DNA of 64,000 bases from assembly GCA_002105175.1 (NCBI GenBank), contig MCGE01000023.1, positions 310,001 through 374,000 of the forward strand. Reading direction: 5' to 3'. Both the position numbers and the translations under genes were made by a program. Shown here in pieces: positions 20,642 through 35,930 of this stretch. The DNA is from Absidia repens (lineage: Eukaryota; Mucoromycota; Mucoromycetes; Mucorales; Cunninghamellaceae). Position 1 is the first letter of the stretch, and every line of letters starts with the position of its first letter. The notes beneath the pieces are model-generated. The model searched no databases. It was given only the letters and a program-made list of their open reading frames with translations, and was not told the DNA's origin.

Positions 20642-21453
20642 GGTATATTGATAAAGTGAAAGATTTATTAAATTATTGAATAAGAAAAGCGAAAAAAAAA
20701 AAAAATTGGGGGGCCACTATTTAAGCGAAAGTGCGAAAAAATTGTATGCGTAAGTAAGAAACCCCAAATCTGGAATTGCTGATTTCAAATACCGGCAACC
20801 TACAGTAGCGAAAGTCATGTGAAGAATAGGGCTCACCTTTGAACGATCTCCCCCACACTTTTTTATATGCTATTAGGTCATCATGAGTCGCTGGATATAG
20901 TCATACAAAGGATAAAAATGAACTTGTATTTTGTACATCCATTTTATTTTATATGTATCGAAAACAATTCTTCAAATAAAATCTAAATCACAAAAAATCA
21001 ATTCAGCTTTGTGCACATTAAACACTATATATAAAAATGGTTGGGGGTTATAATCAGAGTAAAGTGGGCGGGGAAGCGGACCTAGAAGCACATGTTCCTC
21101 TGTCTTTGACACTTGAGTTGAATCATAAAAATATAGAATGCCCCATCAAGAAAAAAAAAAAAGTTTGCTCATGATTTCTGTGTGTCATTGTCATCGGGCT
21201 AACTTGGCAATCTTGGCATATTGTTGATCAATGGTAAGGAATCCGTTGTTTAAAAACGCATTTGGCTAATTTAGCATACAAACAGACATTGAAATAAGCA
21301 GTAATCAGATAAAAATAAATAAAATATAGAGTTTATTATAAAATAAATAAGAGAAAAGGGGAGTAATAATAAATAGCCTTTATTGTGACATACAATGAGA
21401 AGGGGGAAATATAAATAATAGAATGGTATACTAAATAATAAATGGAGTCTAAA
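20642..21453. other. Intergenic, nothing recognised
   Basis: 5' region of acyl-CoA oxidase and 3' region of VPS8. A poly(A) run just upstream of the oxidase start and AT-rich DNA; no gene or repeat family seen. Confidence 0.5.
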
Positions 21454-24400
21454 CTAAGAAGATATAGTGCCAGCTCTTGATTTGCCTTTATCCAGCGCAG
21501 ATGCAGCCGTTGAGGCAGAGAGTGACGCCGTGGGGGGCGGAAAAGGGAGACAAAGGGTGCATTGATTTCGATCTTGAGTTCCTCCTGTACCATCCTGATG
21601 TTGCGAGTCCAAACATTGTCGATGATAGACATGACCACAGTGGAAAACCATCACTTTTCCAAAATTTTCATCAACATCATGGTTCGTTTGTGTTTCTATG
21701 CCGTTTTCTAATGTTGTTTCATTCCATAATTTTGGTTGCATTAGGGACATATCCAGAACTCCAACACTACATATCGCACAAATCATTGCCTGGGGTCGCC
21801 ATCCTTTACCACGTTGTCGTACCATATCTTGAACACCCAAAAATAAATCCCGGTCAAAAAGTCGATTCGTTAAAGCCAACAGCTGTCCCTCATACTTGTA
21901 AGTGTCTAACATGCTTAAAAAGATGTCCCGGAAATCAGCAAATGTGGTTTCGCCCTTTGTTTGAGAGTCAATCAATCGTAACAGGAGCCTAGGGAGCGAC
22001 ACTTGAGGAGAAGTAGATAACAAAAGCGAGGTCAAAATAGATTGGACAAAAGATTTGAAGGTATAGATAACATGCTGCTGTACACCAAGAGGCAAGACCA
22101 AGTTCGGGTTTTTCTTGGTGTCCAAAGCACTATGTATTTCCATCGAAGCTTCTACATATAAATCCAACAGTCGGAACCATAGAGATTCAATTTCATCATC
22201 ACCATCACTTGTGGAGTCCGCATTTGGATTGCTGCTGCTGTTTTCACATAATCTTGTACCAACACGAAGCACCCCACTAAGTCCAATCAATCCATTGCTA
22301 ATTTTGCTTTGATCCTCAAACATCCATGATTGTTGTTGTTGTTGCTGCTTGATGATAAACAATATCATTTGTACCTTTTCCTTTCCAACTTCGAGCATTT
22401 TCTCCAAGGCACCCTTGATGTTGCCAATTTTTTCCATGATCCACACAGCGGCATCCATCACGCCGTACTTTTCACAGCTTTTCAACAAAGTATCGAAATT
22501 CACATGTTGGAATCCATCATTGTCATCGTGATCATCGTCATCCATGTCATGTCCATTAGTGTGTGTAACAGGTCCAGGTCCAGGTTCTGTTGCTGCTGCT
22601 GCAGTTGTTGTTGTTGCAGTTGTTGCTGTTGCTGCTCTAGTTATATTCATGTTGTGATAATCATGGTCGTAATCATACAACTTGGTGTTAAGATAATCAT
22701 ACACACCGGACGGATCAAAACGGCACATTAGATCAATGTATCGTTCTTGTAAAGATATGTCAATGTTGGTACGGCGGGGAATCGTTGCCGTAGTAATTGC
22801 TGCCGATGTGTTTTTGTCATCCTCCAGCACACCGCCATATTCATCCAATATAATATAACCATCTTCATCCATCATCGCAACACCCTGTTGATCATTACTA
22901 TTGCTATGGCCGGTTTCCAGTCCAGTTGGTCCAGATGTTGCTACTACTTGAGGTTCCAGTAGTCCGCGTAGATATGAGAAGATGCGTTTATCAGCCACAC
23001 GGGCAAACGTAACAGGGAATCGTGACGACAATAACGACGAAGGATCATTGGCATTGCCCTGACCATCATTGCTGCCACGGTCATTTTCCTCATTTTCCTC
23101 ATCTTCATCGTCTTCAAATTCTTCATCTTCATCCAACCGTCGCAATATATCATGGTGGTCCGCATCAAAGTACTTTTGTATCAGGTCAGCTGTGCGTTGC
23201 CCATCCATATCAACAAATTGAGAGATTCGAATTTGGACTACCCGTTTGACATCCTGGCGCTGGTGTTCGGTTAACGGCGAAGTATTATCCAAAAGCCAAT
23301 CCACACAATGAAATACACGGAGTTGCCTTGTAGATGTTGCTCTTTCTTCGCCCTGTTCCTCATCAGCGCCGTTGTTGTCCTGATCTGAGGCAAATCGTCC
23401 GTGTGAAGCTGGCACAGGGGGTGTCGTGTCTTTGAGGTAAGTTTCCACTAGCTTGCCATACTTCTTGTCCCGGTGATAAACATCTTCCAAAACATTCCAA
23501 AATCTAGCTTCTTCATACAAACTAGTCATGGCTTCTTCATTGTTGGGTGTATATACGGTCAAAAGCTGCTGTACTGCCCGTTGTCGTTCTTCTTTGGTTT
23601 CGTCGTCTTCATAACGGTGATGATGATGATGATGAGATTGATAGCCAGTCATGTCGTTTACTGTTAGCCGTAACAAAATCTTCTGTTTGGTAGTCAATGG
23701 AAGAAGAATAAACGTAGTGTACTTGTGCAAGTTGCTGGCAATAAAAATATAGAGTTGCAGAAGATGATCGTTTTGAGGATTTTCCCTGTTGCTATCGCCG
23801 TCGTAATAAGATGATGCTGTGTCAGATGAGGCACCCGAGCCCTTGTTGGTTCCACTTCCAACGCCGGAATGTACGGTAGACGCCGAGAATGAAGGATGTA
23901 ATCGAGGAGTAGATAATAAATGTGAGTTGCTGTTGCTATTGTTGGTCGTTGTCATAGAGATGCCACCGCCACCCATCACATCTAGTAAAGTATTCACAAT
24001 GATTTGACGTGAGATCACCTTTCCCTGCAATACATCCTCTTCGAAGGTTGATGTTAACATATCGTCGCCGCCGTTCAGCCATGGATCTTCAAAAGCTACT
24101 TCCAGAGCTTCCAAAAATTTCTTGGTGTTAAACCGCAAGAGAAGTCGAAGATAAGGATAGGTTGGTTCTGCCATCGTTTCACTTTCATCCACAGTCAAGA
24201 TCAATTTGCCACCTAGACGGGGCCAGATCACACATCTTCCTGAAAAGACAAATGAGTACACCGCACTACGAGCTTCATTTCCCCGGGAGTTTGGCATCAA
24301 AGCACCTTCAGGAAATGTGCGTCCCTGAAGCACCATTTTAAGATATTCGAAGACCTTTTCTGCTTGAATACGTTGTTGTTGTTGCTGTGTTATTGATGCT

Positions 24401-27400
24401 GATAAATTGTTGTCCCAGTGAGTTTTGCTGGATATTGCTTCATCCGATGATTTGAGAGATTGCCGAATGACTTTAAGCATTTCCACCAAGGGACTGACGA
24501 AATCATCCATACTTCGGTTCCATACATACATCATGGCTTCGTAGAGACCTTCACGTTGGCACACACCTACTACTTGATCGATATCTAGACAATGGGGATT
24601 CACATGCCAAATAATGCGTTCCAATGCTGCCAAACGACCATGCGTACTGTAGTGAGTCACCAGATCTTTCATAATAGCCGGCGGAATATCACTTAGTTGA
24701 TCAGACACGATATATTTTTCAAGCACTTGTAAAAAGAGCCCATGCACCCCATGTTCTGCAAATTGTTCGTAAGCCGTTTCGAATAAAAAGATTTGGTCAT
24801 TTATGCTGAGACATGCATCCACGCAACACTTGGCCAAGCCTTGGTAAAGCACCGAGTTATCTACAGTATCGGTGATGTCGGGCATAAGATCACGAATAAC
24901 GTCCACACCGCTATTTGCAGTTGCTGTTGTTGTTGTTGCCTTGTTATGTTGCGGAACTTGCTGTTCTTCCATGAGGATAGATTGTCGCGTTGAAGAGAAG
25001 GCGTAATTCAGTGAGGCTACCAGGAGTTCCATCAGCTTTTCACCCACCAGTTGTTTTCGCTGTTGTTCATCCGCAGGCAACCCTATGACCGTTTGAGTCC
25101 ATTTTCCGTTATAGAATGCTGTAGAAAGCTGAATGGCGTCCAAAAAATCACCAGCGCGTACTAGCGAAAGAATCCTGTCGGCCCATGATAGTAACGTACC
25201 GACATAAATCTGATCCAAGCCCTGTTACGGAATAAAATTGCCATTAGTATCATTTTTCAATAAATTTTCATCTCGTTTTGTTCACGTACCAACAAGAATA
25301 ATTTTCCTTTGTAGCCTTTCAATGAATGATAGTAAGCCATTTCAACTGTTTTTGTTGTTGTCATTGTAGCATTTGTTGCAGAGGTCATATCCAATTCATT
25401 TGATCCAGGCAGTGCCCCCAAGGTCGTAGTAGTTGTTGTTGTCAGGTCCCGAAGAGGTCCATTGAACCAATCATGGTAGACTAATTGCTTGTTTCGAATA
25501 GTCGCTCGTTCAGTCACCATCATTTTCTTTGGATCAAACAGGAGCATTTCTTCATTTGGAGTAAATATTACGAGAATCTAATGAATAAAGTAGAATAAAT
25601 AAATAAATATATATATTTCCATTTAATCCCGTTCATACAAGATATAATTACCTGTCGATTGATCCATTGCAAACCGATGATGATATCATCTAGCTGACAT
25701 TCGGCAGGCTTAGGAAAGTGAAGTTTTGTGCCGCGTTTGTTCTTGCCACCAACATTCATAGGAGTTCGGAAACGACCAGGACTTTGCTGAGGTTCTACCA
25801 TGCTAACACCCACACGTAATATAAAAAGATGATTTCCCCAGGAATACGCTAGCATTGGATCCTCAAATGGAAATGGTTCTTTGGGTAGTCGCTTGTCTAT
25901 TGGAATGATGACGATCAGTATCCATAATTTCATGCAAATTTTATTCGTTAAATTACCTTTTCCAGTAACATCTTTGGGTGTTGTGAATGATCCCGTCGCT
26001 TTAGTCACAGGTAACCAAGCAAGACATCCCGATAGATTTTCCTGATAGGTTTCAGAATGCTGATACTTTCCGCCTTGTTGCTGATCTATATTAGGACCGG
26101 GCACAGAAGAGACGCCATCCATAAGCTGACCCTGTGATAATTTCGGTTTGAGGATTTTGAATTTTGTTTGACACGAGGGTTTGAGTCCAACAATAATCAT
26201 CTAAGAAAAATAGTGAAAGTGGGTCGTTAGACAGACACAACCTGACCAAAAATATACTACTTTTTAATCCTTACCTTGTATGGTGTCAATAGAGCTACTA
26301 AACCATAGTTTTCAGCTGGATGTGCGAGTTGTCCCAGTGGAAGAGCTTGCATTGCAAACACGGTACTTGGTCTTCGAGACTTTGGAGAAGCTAATGTCGA
26401 TGGAGTGATAGGATCTATGAGAGAAGCCGATGAGCCCATTCTTGTTGATGTTGGCGTAGCTATTGTTGAAGAGGAAGAGGAAGGCGATGACGGTAACGAA
26501 GGCAACGATAAATTCTGATATCGCCCCAATATCCGGGTTGTATCGACGGCATTTACCATGACTACCTTGTACAAAACATGATAAAATGCCATACCTTGAT
26601 CATCCCCCGATACAATTTCAGTTTTTTTGATCCCAATAAACCCAACGTGTAAAATAGCAGCCCCTTTAACATGACCTTCCTTGCGAGACCCAGCTTGAGT
26701 TGTTGTCGATGATGATGTCGTAGGGTTTGGTGAAGATGATGTGATGTTTGTTGCACCATTGCTGATTGTTTGACTTGGAAGGATCGGCTCGATGGAACGA
26801 ATGGGCTGTTGAGGTTTGCGTATATCCCAAACTACCAAATGTCCTTGACTATGGCCACACACAATAGTAGTATGATCAGCAGAGATTGCCAGTGAGGTGA
26901 CAGCACCTACTTCGACAGCTAGGTTGTAAAGATAAACAAAATTGAGTACATTTAATCCTTATACACTTTTTTTTTTTTTTTTTTTTACTTACCACGAATA
27001 GTGTCACCCAGAATACATTTCAAGTTCTGTGAATAGTCATAAACATATACAAGACTGCGGGTAGTTCCAACTGCAATGACACCACTAACCTATTATGAAG
27101 TTATAAACGTGAGTGAGTCAACCATTCAAAGAGAACTAATTATATATGCTTGAGTTTTCCTTACCGCCATTACAGAGACGAGACCACTGGTTTGCCGGAC
27201 GTCCTTAGAGTACAGGTGATCCGATATCTTGACGAGAGGTGTCCATTTAAAGGATTCCGAAGATATATCACCTAGTTTTTCATCTTGGTCATCATCATTG
27301 GCCAATAGTTGTGACAATGAGGGATCGGAGGCAGCATCATAGGACTGGGTGGAGCCCGCAACTGAAGAAGAATCGAATCGTCGCATGCTATGACTACTAT

Positions 27401-28884
27401 TGGCATTTAGTGGTGATAGGGATGAGGGAATTGTGCTGGTGATAGTAGGCTGAGATGTCACTCGTCGTAAAGCGGAAAATTTCTTTCTTGATGACGGCGA
27501 TTCCAAAGACCGATCGTAGGTTGACGTTGATGAGACTGGCGCTGCTTTCGCTAAGCTGACAGAGGGAGTATCCTATAATTTATAAAATCAAGAGAAGATA
27601 AGCGATTAAAAACAAGTACAAAACACGAACTAGTATATCCTTCAAAGCAAATTTTTACTTACATATTGAGAGGCACTGGATTCGGCTTCGTAAACTTCAG
27701 AATCTTCGTACTCATCAGAACTGTCGGATTCATTCAAGATGCTTTCCAAGCTAAGATAATCATCTAAATGAAGAAGTAAACGTAAGTTGAGAATATAAAT
27801 CCATATTTCTGCTACTTACCACGCTTGACGAATTCTTCATACAGTCCAATTTCCTTCGCCACCTGATCCAGTAATCGATCAATTTCACGCTTCTTCTTAT
27901 CACCAATGGGTAACCGATGGGTGTTTCGTACCAAGGGACCGCCATGTAAATGAATAAACAGATCATCCTGCACCTTGTAAAGATCATTCAACCTTGCCTT
28001 GATGACCGTATCTGAGACCGAAGGTAAATCCAATTCTGGAATTTTCAATGCCACCAGCTTTTTTTGTAGTTCCCATAAAGATTGTACACCATTGATTAAT
28101 CGTGTTTGATAAGGCACCGCATCTAATACCTTATATAATGGGTCTTGTTGCATCCGATAATAGGGGGAAGAATGATGGTGTGTTGAAGATGGTGATTGAA
28201 TAGTGAATGTCGGCTGTAAAGGTGTGGCAGGACTATGTTCAATATATATATATATATATATATATAATAGTATCTCAGTAAGTAACGTGACTCTATATAT
28301 CATCATATCCATACTGTTCCCCTGTTTGTCTACAATATACTTTACCTTGAATAGTCACCTTTACCACTAGTAATGGAGCTCATAGAATGACTTCGCTGAT
28401 GGCTCATAAATGTCTTCAAATTCGCCAAATACTTGTCAGCAAGAGACCGGTCTTCCAAAGCCGCCCGTAGTTCATCAGGCAAGTCCGCTGTCGCTGCGTC
28501 CATATCAATATCAATAGAATCTAGTTGCTGAATTTGATGTAATTGCTCCAGATTGTCGTAGATGTTGCTGTTCGCTGTCATAGAGTGATCGTTGTTACTG
28601 TTGGTAATATCGTTGTTGCTGTCATCGTCTTCCAGGACCTCTCTAAGTAACGCGTCGTAATTGGTCCGAAACAACTGCGTATTGGTGCTTTCGCTCGGTT
28701 TCAGTGTCAAGTTGGAAGGCTGCTGTAATGGTTGTGATTGTTGTTGTAATTGTTTCGGAATGGTGATACGTGTGGGGGTAGAAGTGGAGGTAGAAGTGGA
28801 GGATGAGATAGCGAGATCATTTTCAGTCAAGGACGGTGAAGCTGAAGCTTCATCAGTCAAAGAATGGGGTGAACCTTGACTCAT
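21454..28884 (-). CDS. VPS8: VPS8, CORVET tethering complex subunit (10 exons, 2,248 aa)
   Basis: CORVET subunit that binds the Rab5/Vps21 GTPase and tethers endosomal vesicles. Exons: 28884-28346, 28232-27820, 27763-27663, 27572-27165, 27089-26993, 26918-26275, 26200-25957, 25896-25652, 25577-25290, 25221-21454. After a disordered Ser/Thr/Gln-rich N-terminus, a WD40-like propeller begins near residue 480 (GVIAVGTTRSLVYVYDYSQN, VTSLAISADHTTIVCGHSQG, HLVVWDI). A long alpha-solenoid follows (WADRILSLVRAGDFLDAIQL from about 1003). A C-terminal RING-H2-like finger at about 2141-2217 has CAIC, FHCGHVYHRQC and CTLC. It is much longer than yeast (1,274) or human (1,428) VPS8, mainly from His/Asn/Asp/Ser low-complexity inserts. 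The ATG at 28884 is the first of its frame. Confidence 0.9.
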
Positions 28885-29291
28885 GGTTTTGTATCAATGT
28901 GTATGAAGGGGAGAGAACAGAGCGAAGGAAGGATGACAAAATGTAAGATGAAGAGGGGAAAAACGTGTTTCACCTTGTGGCTTCAATTATGTAAGGTATA
29001 GGCAAAAGCTTACACAGCAGTAATAGCAAATGTAAAGGGGTAAAGGATGGAATAAAAAATATAGTATTGAGCACACTCGTTTGGACAGTGGGAATATATA
29101 TAAATATATATAAAAAAGAGTGGAAAGAAAAAATGATAGCAAAATGGCACCCCATCATTTTGTGTGCATGGTAGATTCAAACACCGATCAAAAGTTTTAA
29201 GCTTCAATTTTTATTACTTCGACCAAACATACAAAAATAAAATAAAAACTAGTAACTAAAGATAATAAATATATGCTAAACTAATGGATGT
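28885..29291. other. Intergenic, nothing recognised
   Basis: 5' flank of VPS8 and 3' flank of SF3B2, both on the minus strand. AT-rich, with no identifiable element. Confidence 0.5.
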
Positions 29292-31586
29292 CTAAAACTT
29301 GAATTCCTTTTCCTTTTGCTTGCCTTTGGAGTCTTGAGCAATTTTCTTCTTTTTGGCCTGTCGACTAGCGTGTTCAGCATACATATCAGAGAGATCTTCA
29401 GAGTCGGCGGCACCACCACCAGGTAATTTTGATTTCACTTGAGCTTCATATTTCGCTCGCAGCGTAGATTCATCAAGTCCACTTTCTAATTCACTAGGGT
29501 CGATCGCCACATCCACGTTATCACCTAATTTCCGTTTTGAAGTAGTAGCCATTCGTCCAGAGGTAGGGGCAATCACTGGTTTATCCACATTTTGCAAATC
29601 ATATCCATGTTGTGATCCCATCAATCCGCTGATCTTCTTATCCACTTCAGGTAATACTTGATATAATTGTTTGGTACCCTCTTCATCACCATGTCGTCGT
29701 ACTTCTTTGCGTAGTTCAATTACGTCTGGAGTTTCGAGTCCTGATGCTACTGTTGACACAGATGCCATTCCCGAGGGGGTTACCAATCCTTCCTTGAGTG
29801 CTTCCTCTTCCTCTTCCTTGGGTTCTTCTTCTTCCTCTTCTTCTTCCTCTTCTTCGGATTCTTCAAGTTCTATATATATATATAAGAAAGGTCAATTCAC
29901 AAATTCTGTTTTTAAACTTTTTTATATGTATATTTTTTTTAAACATACCTTCATCAGATTCCAATTCGCCAAATAGAGTTCGATCCACTGGTTCAATGGG
30001 CATTTGAGGTCGATTATGTTCTTCTGATACACCAAAGACATCACCATACAGAGGTCGATTGAATTCATCTACAGGAGGCCTACCCCAGCCACCAGGGTGG
30101 TAACCCCATTGAGCACCTTCAGGAATAGGAGCATTCAAACCAGAAATTTTTAATGTTGGATAGTTTGGAGGAGGACCATATCTTTGCATGTTGATAAGCC
30201 ATGGAGGAGGAGCCAATGGAGGCATATTCAAAGCTTGTTTCAATTCTTCAGATAGTTGCCCAGGATTTTTTTCTTGCACTTTAGTTTCATTTTCCTTGCC
30301 TTCGTAATACCTAATGTCAAAGAACGATAATTGATGAATATGATTTTATCAATCAAGACGTGTTGATAAACATGTTGCTTACATTTCACCATGAAGAGCA
30401 AAATTAGGTTTGGTTTGGAATCGGAAAAATGCATCATGAAGCTTTTGATAGTCTACATCCAACTTGCCCATCTTTGGTGCCACCTTTTCCTTCATCTTGC
30501 TTTTAAGACCAGCGGCATCTTCCTTTTCCTTGACTGCATCGCGCATTTCCATAATCCCTGTGTCCTTGATAAATTCTATTGACATAGTATATAGTGTAAA
30601 TAAAAAATGAGGTAGTTCCAAGTAGCCATGATATAATTTATCAAAGACGTCATTTTTTTACCTGGTAATTCAAATGGCGGTTTTTCTATACCACGCTTGT
30701 TTTGAAGGTATTTTCGTTTCTGACTCCAATGTACTGGGACTGGCACCGTATTTCGGTAGGATTTTAATTGGACGAGTAGTTTTGGATCATCAGCATTGAC
30801 ATCCCACCACTAACGTGTATTGCAAAAAAAAAAAAATAAAATAAAATAAAAATCAAGTGATCAGTACAAGTGTCAACATATAAAGGGCAAATGAGGAGGG
30901 ACACTTACTTCCACAGCTTCAGGTTTGCTAACCAATTGTTTCAATTCCGCTACGCTAAGTCGAGTTAGCTGCTTCATTTTCTTTTTAGATAATGCTTGGT
31001 CCTTGTTTTCAGTGTCAGAATCATTGTCATCGATTTCGCCTTCACCAGTCGTTTTGTTGTCTGTAGCTGTTGGCTCGTTATCCAGTGCCTCAACATCCTA
31101 AGTTTCGTAAATTTGAAACAAATTATGAGTACCCCACTTTACCTTATAGACATACTTTGTTTTTCTTTTCTTTTCTTTTTTTTTTTGACTTACTTCATCC
31201 TCCTCCTTTCCTTTCTGAAAGTATCGAAAGATATCTGAGAATTGATTCAATACATCGTCTTGCAAGTTGGCCATCCCATCTAAAGTTTTCAAACGCTCGG
31301 CGTCCATAGGCTGTACGACGTATTCGAATTCCACATCCTTAAGATCGTTATCAATATCTTGTTTTTCAGTATTTTGCTGTGTCTAATAGATATAAATACG
31401 ATGGATTAGTTGTCCAGTTTCGGTTCAAATGAGAGTTATATATATTACCCTTCGGGCTGCCTCTTCTTCCGCTTTTTGTTTTTTGGACTTCTTTCGATTG
31501 CGTTTTCGAGGCTCCTGTGTTTTTTCAAGTTTCTTTAGTGAGTTATTGGTATCTTGACTGACTGTGTTCGTTACTTGAGCAACCAT
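29292..31586 (-). CDS. CUS1: Splicing factor 3B subunit 2 (SF3B2/CUS1), 7 exons, 598 aa
   Basis: U2 snRNP SF3b subunit that contacts pre-mRNA near the branch site and partners SF3B4. Exons: 31586-31449, 31382-31194, 31097-30909, 30809-30662, 30575-30383, 30310-29949, 29869-29292, all in phase. Diagnostic runs: LSVAELKQLVSKPE and VPVPVHWSQKRKYLQ, then RGIEKPPFELP; GKLDVDYQKLHDAFFRFQTK; the PSP-domain region PPPWLINMQRYGPPPNYPTL followed by GLNAPIPEGAQWGYHPGGWG. The N-terminus is Lys/Glu-rich (RKRNRKKSKKQK). After the PSP region comes a Glu-only run, and the C-terminus is Lys-rich. Length is close to fission yeast (about 600). Confidence 0.96.
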
Positions 31587-32422
31587 GTTGTGAATTGATT
31601 GGTCGTGGTACGATTAATAATAAAAAGGGCAAAAAAAAAAAAAAAAAAAAAAAAGAATGAAAAAAAGGCGACTACTTAGAAAAGTCACATAAAAAATAGC
31701 GGAGGTTAAATACATTTCGATATATTTATTGATATATGCGAGCATGAAATAGGAAGTATCAATAATAAAATGATAATAAAGTCAATAAATATGATACAAT
31801 AAAGTGGTTAGGTAAAATAAAATAAATAGGGAGACCAACACAGATAAAATGTATCCGTGTCAGGGAGACCATACATAAAAAAAAAGGAAAGAGATACAGT
31901 AAAAGTTAGTAAATAGTATACTATGTCCATAATGTACTTTCATTCTGACTTGTCTTCAGTGTGAGAACCATGATAACTAGCCAGAGGCTGATCATGATCA
32001 AATGGGTGAGCCAGCTAGGGAATATATCAGATCACGGCTGGGGCAGGGTTTTGTTGCGGATGTCCAATCAGACAAAGTGATTTTTAGGAGGGTCTTTTCC
32101 AACCACAAAACCCTACTTCTGTATAAACCACAAGAACGTTGAGAAAAAAAAATTAGAAATCATGTGTGCGGAGCCTGAATTGATTGCCCCCCCATAGTGC
32201 GACATGGCGGAGGCTCTCATCCCATCCCATCAACATCTACACTCGAAGAAGAAAACTCTGACACCCAGTAAATCGATAAAATTTCCAAAAGCTCCAGCGG
32301 AGCGTCTGAGCGTTTATTATAAAGTAAAAAATAAAATACTATGTACACTACTAGAAAAAAGTACTATAATAAGAAGCTAACAAACAAAGGACCAGTAAGT
32401 GAAGGCCAATTCCGTATCCTCG
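31587..32422. other. Intergenic with a family 2 element
   Basis: Poly(A) run at about 31631-31654 upstream of SF3B2. The rest is the 3' flank of TGS1, including a family 2 copy at about 32185-32325. No gene. Confidence 0.55.
32185..32325 (-). repeat. Family 2 element, copy b (directly 3' of TGS1)
   Basis: On the minus strand: AATAAACGCTCAGAC, then hairpin GCTCCGCTGGAGC (32303-32291), TTTTGGAAAT, TGTCAGAGTTTT, GATGGGATGGGAT and CCTCCGCCATGTCGCAC. Colinear with the copy at 35.25 kb. Confidence 0.75.
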
Positions 32423-34035
<1,613 letters not shown>

Positions 34036-34449
34036 GTGGTTGAATGGAGTGGTGTATATACAAACAATGAAAGAGAACGGAAAGGGGCAAAAAATATTTA
34101 AGGGGGTGTGTGTCTTCAAATTTACGCTCCGCTTTCCAAAGATAAGTTTAAATATACTCTGGCATAATGAAAGGTGTGTGCCATCCTGGTGTCACATTCG
34201 GGCATGAGTGGCTGGAAAAGATAATATTTCTGGACAAAATTTATGCAGAATCATAGCGCCCTGAGTGATCTTGGTTTAATATTTTGGGTTAGGAAGGGCA
34301 GGATAATATTCACATCACAGAATTGTGTTCCCCATAATTATAGGCAAAGGAAAAATTGCACCAACTAACATCCGTTACTATTAGTGATTGGGGTTAATTC
34401 CGAAAAGGCGAGTGGTTGTATTTGTAAGAGCTAGTCTACAAGAAAAACG

Positions 34450-34660
34450 GATCTCCAAAGGGGACCTGCAAACTTCTAATGACCTTTTAAACACACATCA
34501 TTGAAGCAAACATAGGGATCTGCAAACTTCTAATGACGTTTAAACACACATCATTAAAGCAAAGACAAGTTTTATTGAAGCAGACATGCTTTATTGAAGA
34601 AAACAGGCATACTTGTAATATTTGATAAAATAAGAAGGCGTTATAAAAAAAAGTGATATA
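34450..34660 (-). repeat. Family 1 tail fragments (duplicated)
   Basis: The 3'-tail sequence CAAACTTCTAATGACNTTTAAACACACATCAT occurs twice (about 34468-34505 and 34522-34556), followed by TTTTATTGAAG repeats. In copies E-J the same tail, on the other strand, lies after the AATAAA run. Confidence 0.6.
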
Positions 34661-34875
34661 ACAGATATGGTTTTTATCGAATAAAATGGGGAAAAGGAAG
34701 GCTGTGCTAGTTGTGGACCACAACTCATCAGTGATGATGAATATTCGTTTTCATAGCTTTGTTATTTCTCCTGCGCGTAGCTTACTTGGAACAATCCCCT
34801 CTTTAGATTTTAGATTGTTTTATTTTTTTTTACTCGAAATAAAATTAGACATTATAGTTTATACAGTATTATTAT

Positions 34876-35178
34876 ATTATTAAATGGAATAGGACCTGTT
34901 ATCAAGTATTGTGAAACTTTTGGATCATTCTTTATTTCTATTCAAACGTATTGTCTTATTTATACTGATGTGATGGTATGTGGGCATGTAAAAATAGGGG
35001 TGATGAATATGATAGGAATTTTGTGTAGTGGGTGATTCGGGGTCTGAATTACGTATTATGGAATGATCGCATATGCATGAACTAAGGTATAGGAATAAGT
35101 GTATGGATAAATATAAATATAAATATATATATATAAAGATATATGGTAGATGGAATGATAAGTGAATGTGTTGGTATT
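34876..35178 (-). repeat. Shorter inverted relative of the solo LTR at 44.6-45.2 kb
   Basis: Reverse complement of the solo LTR, with AAACTTTTGGATCATTCTTT at about 34915-34934 and GATTCGGGGTCTGAATTACG at about 35033-35052. The central part of the 592-bp form is missing. No clean target duplication was found. Confidence 0.65.
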
Positions 35179-35247
35179 GAAATGGTTGTAAAAATAAGGG
35201 ACAAAAGTAAAATAAGTGATACAATTGATATGGTTTTTATTTAATTG

Positions 35248-35540
35248 ATAAACGCTCTGGCGCTCCGCTGGAGCTTTTGGAAATCTTTCGATTTATTGGT
35301 TGTCACAGTTTTTTTTTATTGAAGTGCGGGTTTTGATGGGATAGGATTAAAGCTTCCGCCATTTCGCACTTTGGTGGGCAGTCCCTTGGGGCCCAACCGT
35401 CGTGCTCAGCGCATCGTCAATGGGTTTTTTATGAGTGCTTAAAAAAAATAGGGAAGGGATTAGAGCCTCCGCCATTTCGCACTATGGTGGGCAGCCCCTT
35501 GGGGCCCAACCGTCGTGCTCAGCGCGTCGTCAATAGATGC
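35248..35540 (+). repeat. Family 2 element, copy c, with its distal part duplicated
   Basis: ATAAACGCTCTGG, hairpin GCTCCGCTGGAGC (35262-35274), TTTTGGAAAT, then CTTCCGCCATTTCGCACTTT and GGGGCCCAACCGTCGTGCTC. The CCTCCGCCA...CGTCGTCAAT block repeats at about 35463-35536. Confidence 0.75.
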
Positions 35541-35589
35541 TTTTTTTTGTGTGTGGTGAAGAATGGAAGGTCGAAAAATAGGGTGACTG

Positions 35590-35650
35590 AACCATTCGCA
35601 CTCCGCATAATATGGATTTAAATTTTCTGTTGGCCCTCTTTTTTCTTCCT

Positions 35651-35685
<35 letters not shown>

Positions 35686-35930
35686 CATCAACTTCAACTG
35701 TGAATTTAGTGATCTTGGATTAGCGATTAGAACTTGAATCAGGGGCCTTTTGAAAAGTGCAATGCAAACATCATGGGGAAACCCTTCCATTTTGGATTCG
35801 TGATCTTCGACCGTCATCAAATTAGTATTCATTTTAGAATAGTGTCATTAGCTCAGCTTAGCGTTAGTTATCATAGTTTATATTGCATTTATATCAGAAT
35901 TAAACATGTCTTGTCTATTTACAATTATTC
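35590..35930 (+). repeat. Family 1 element, copy D
   Basis: CGCACTCCGCATAATATGG, then a pyrimidine tract ending in TTTAG, GATCTTGGATTAGCGATTAG and core ATCATGGGGAAACCCTTCCA at 35771-35790. Belongs to the subtype with TTTTGAAAAGTGCAATGC before the core (shared with copies K and M). Confidence 0.75.
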
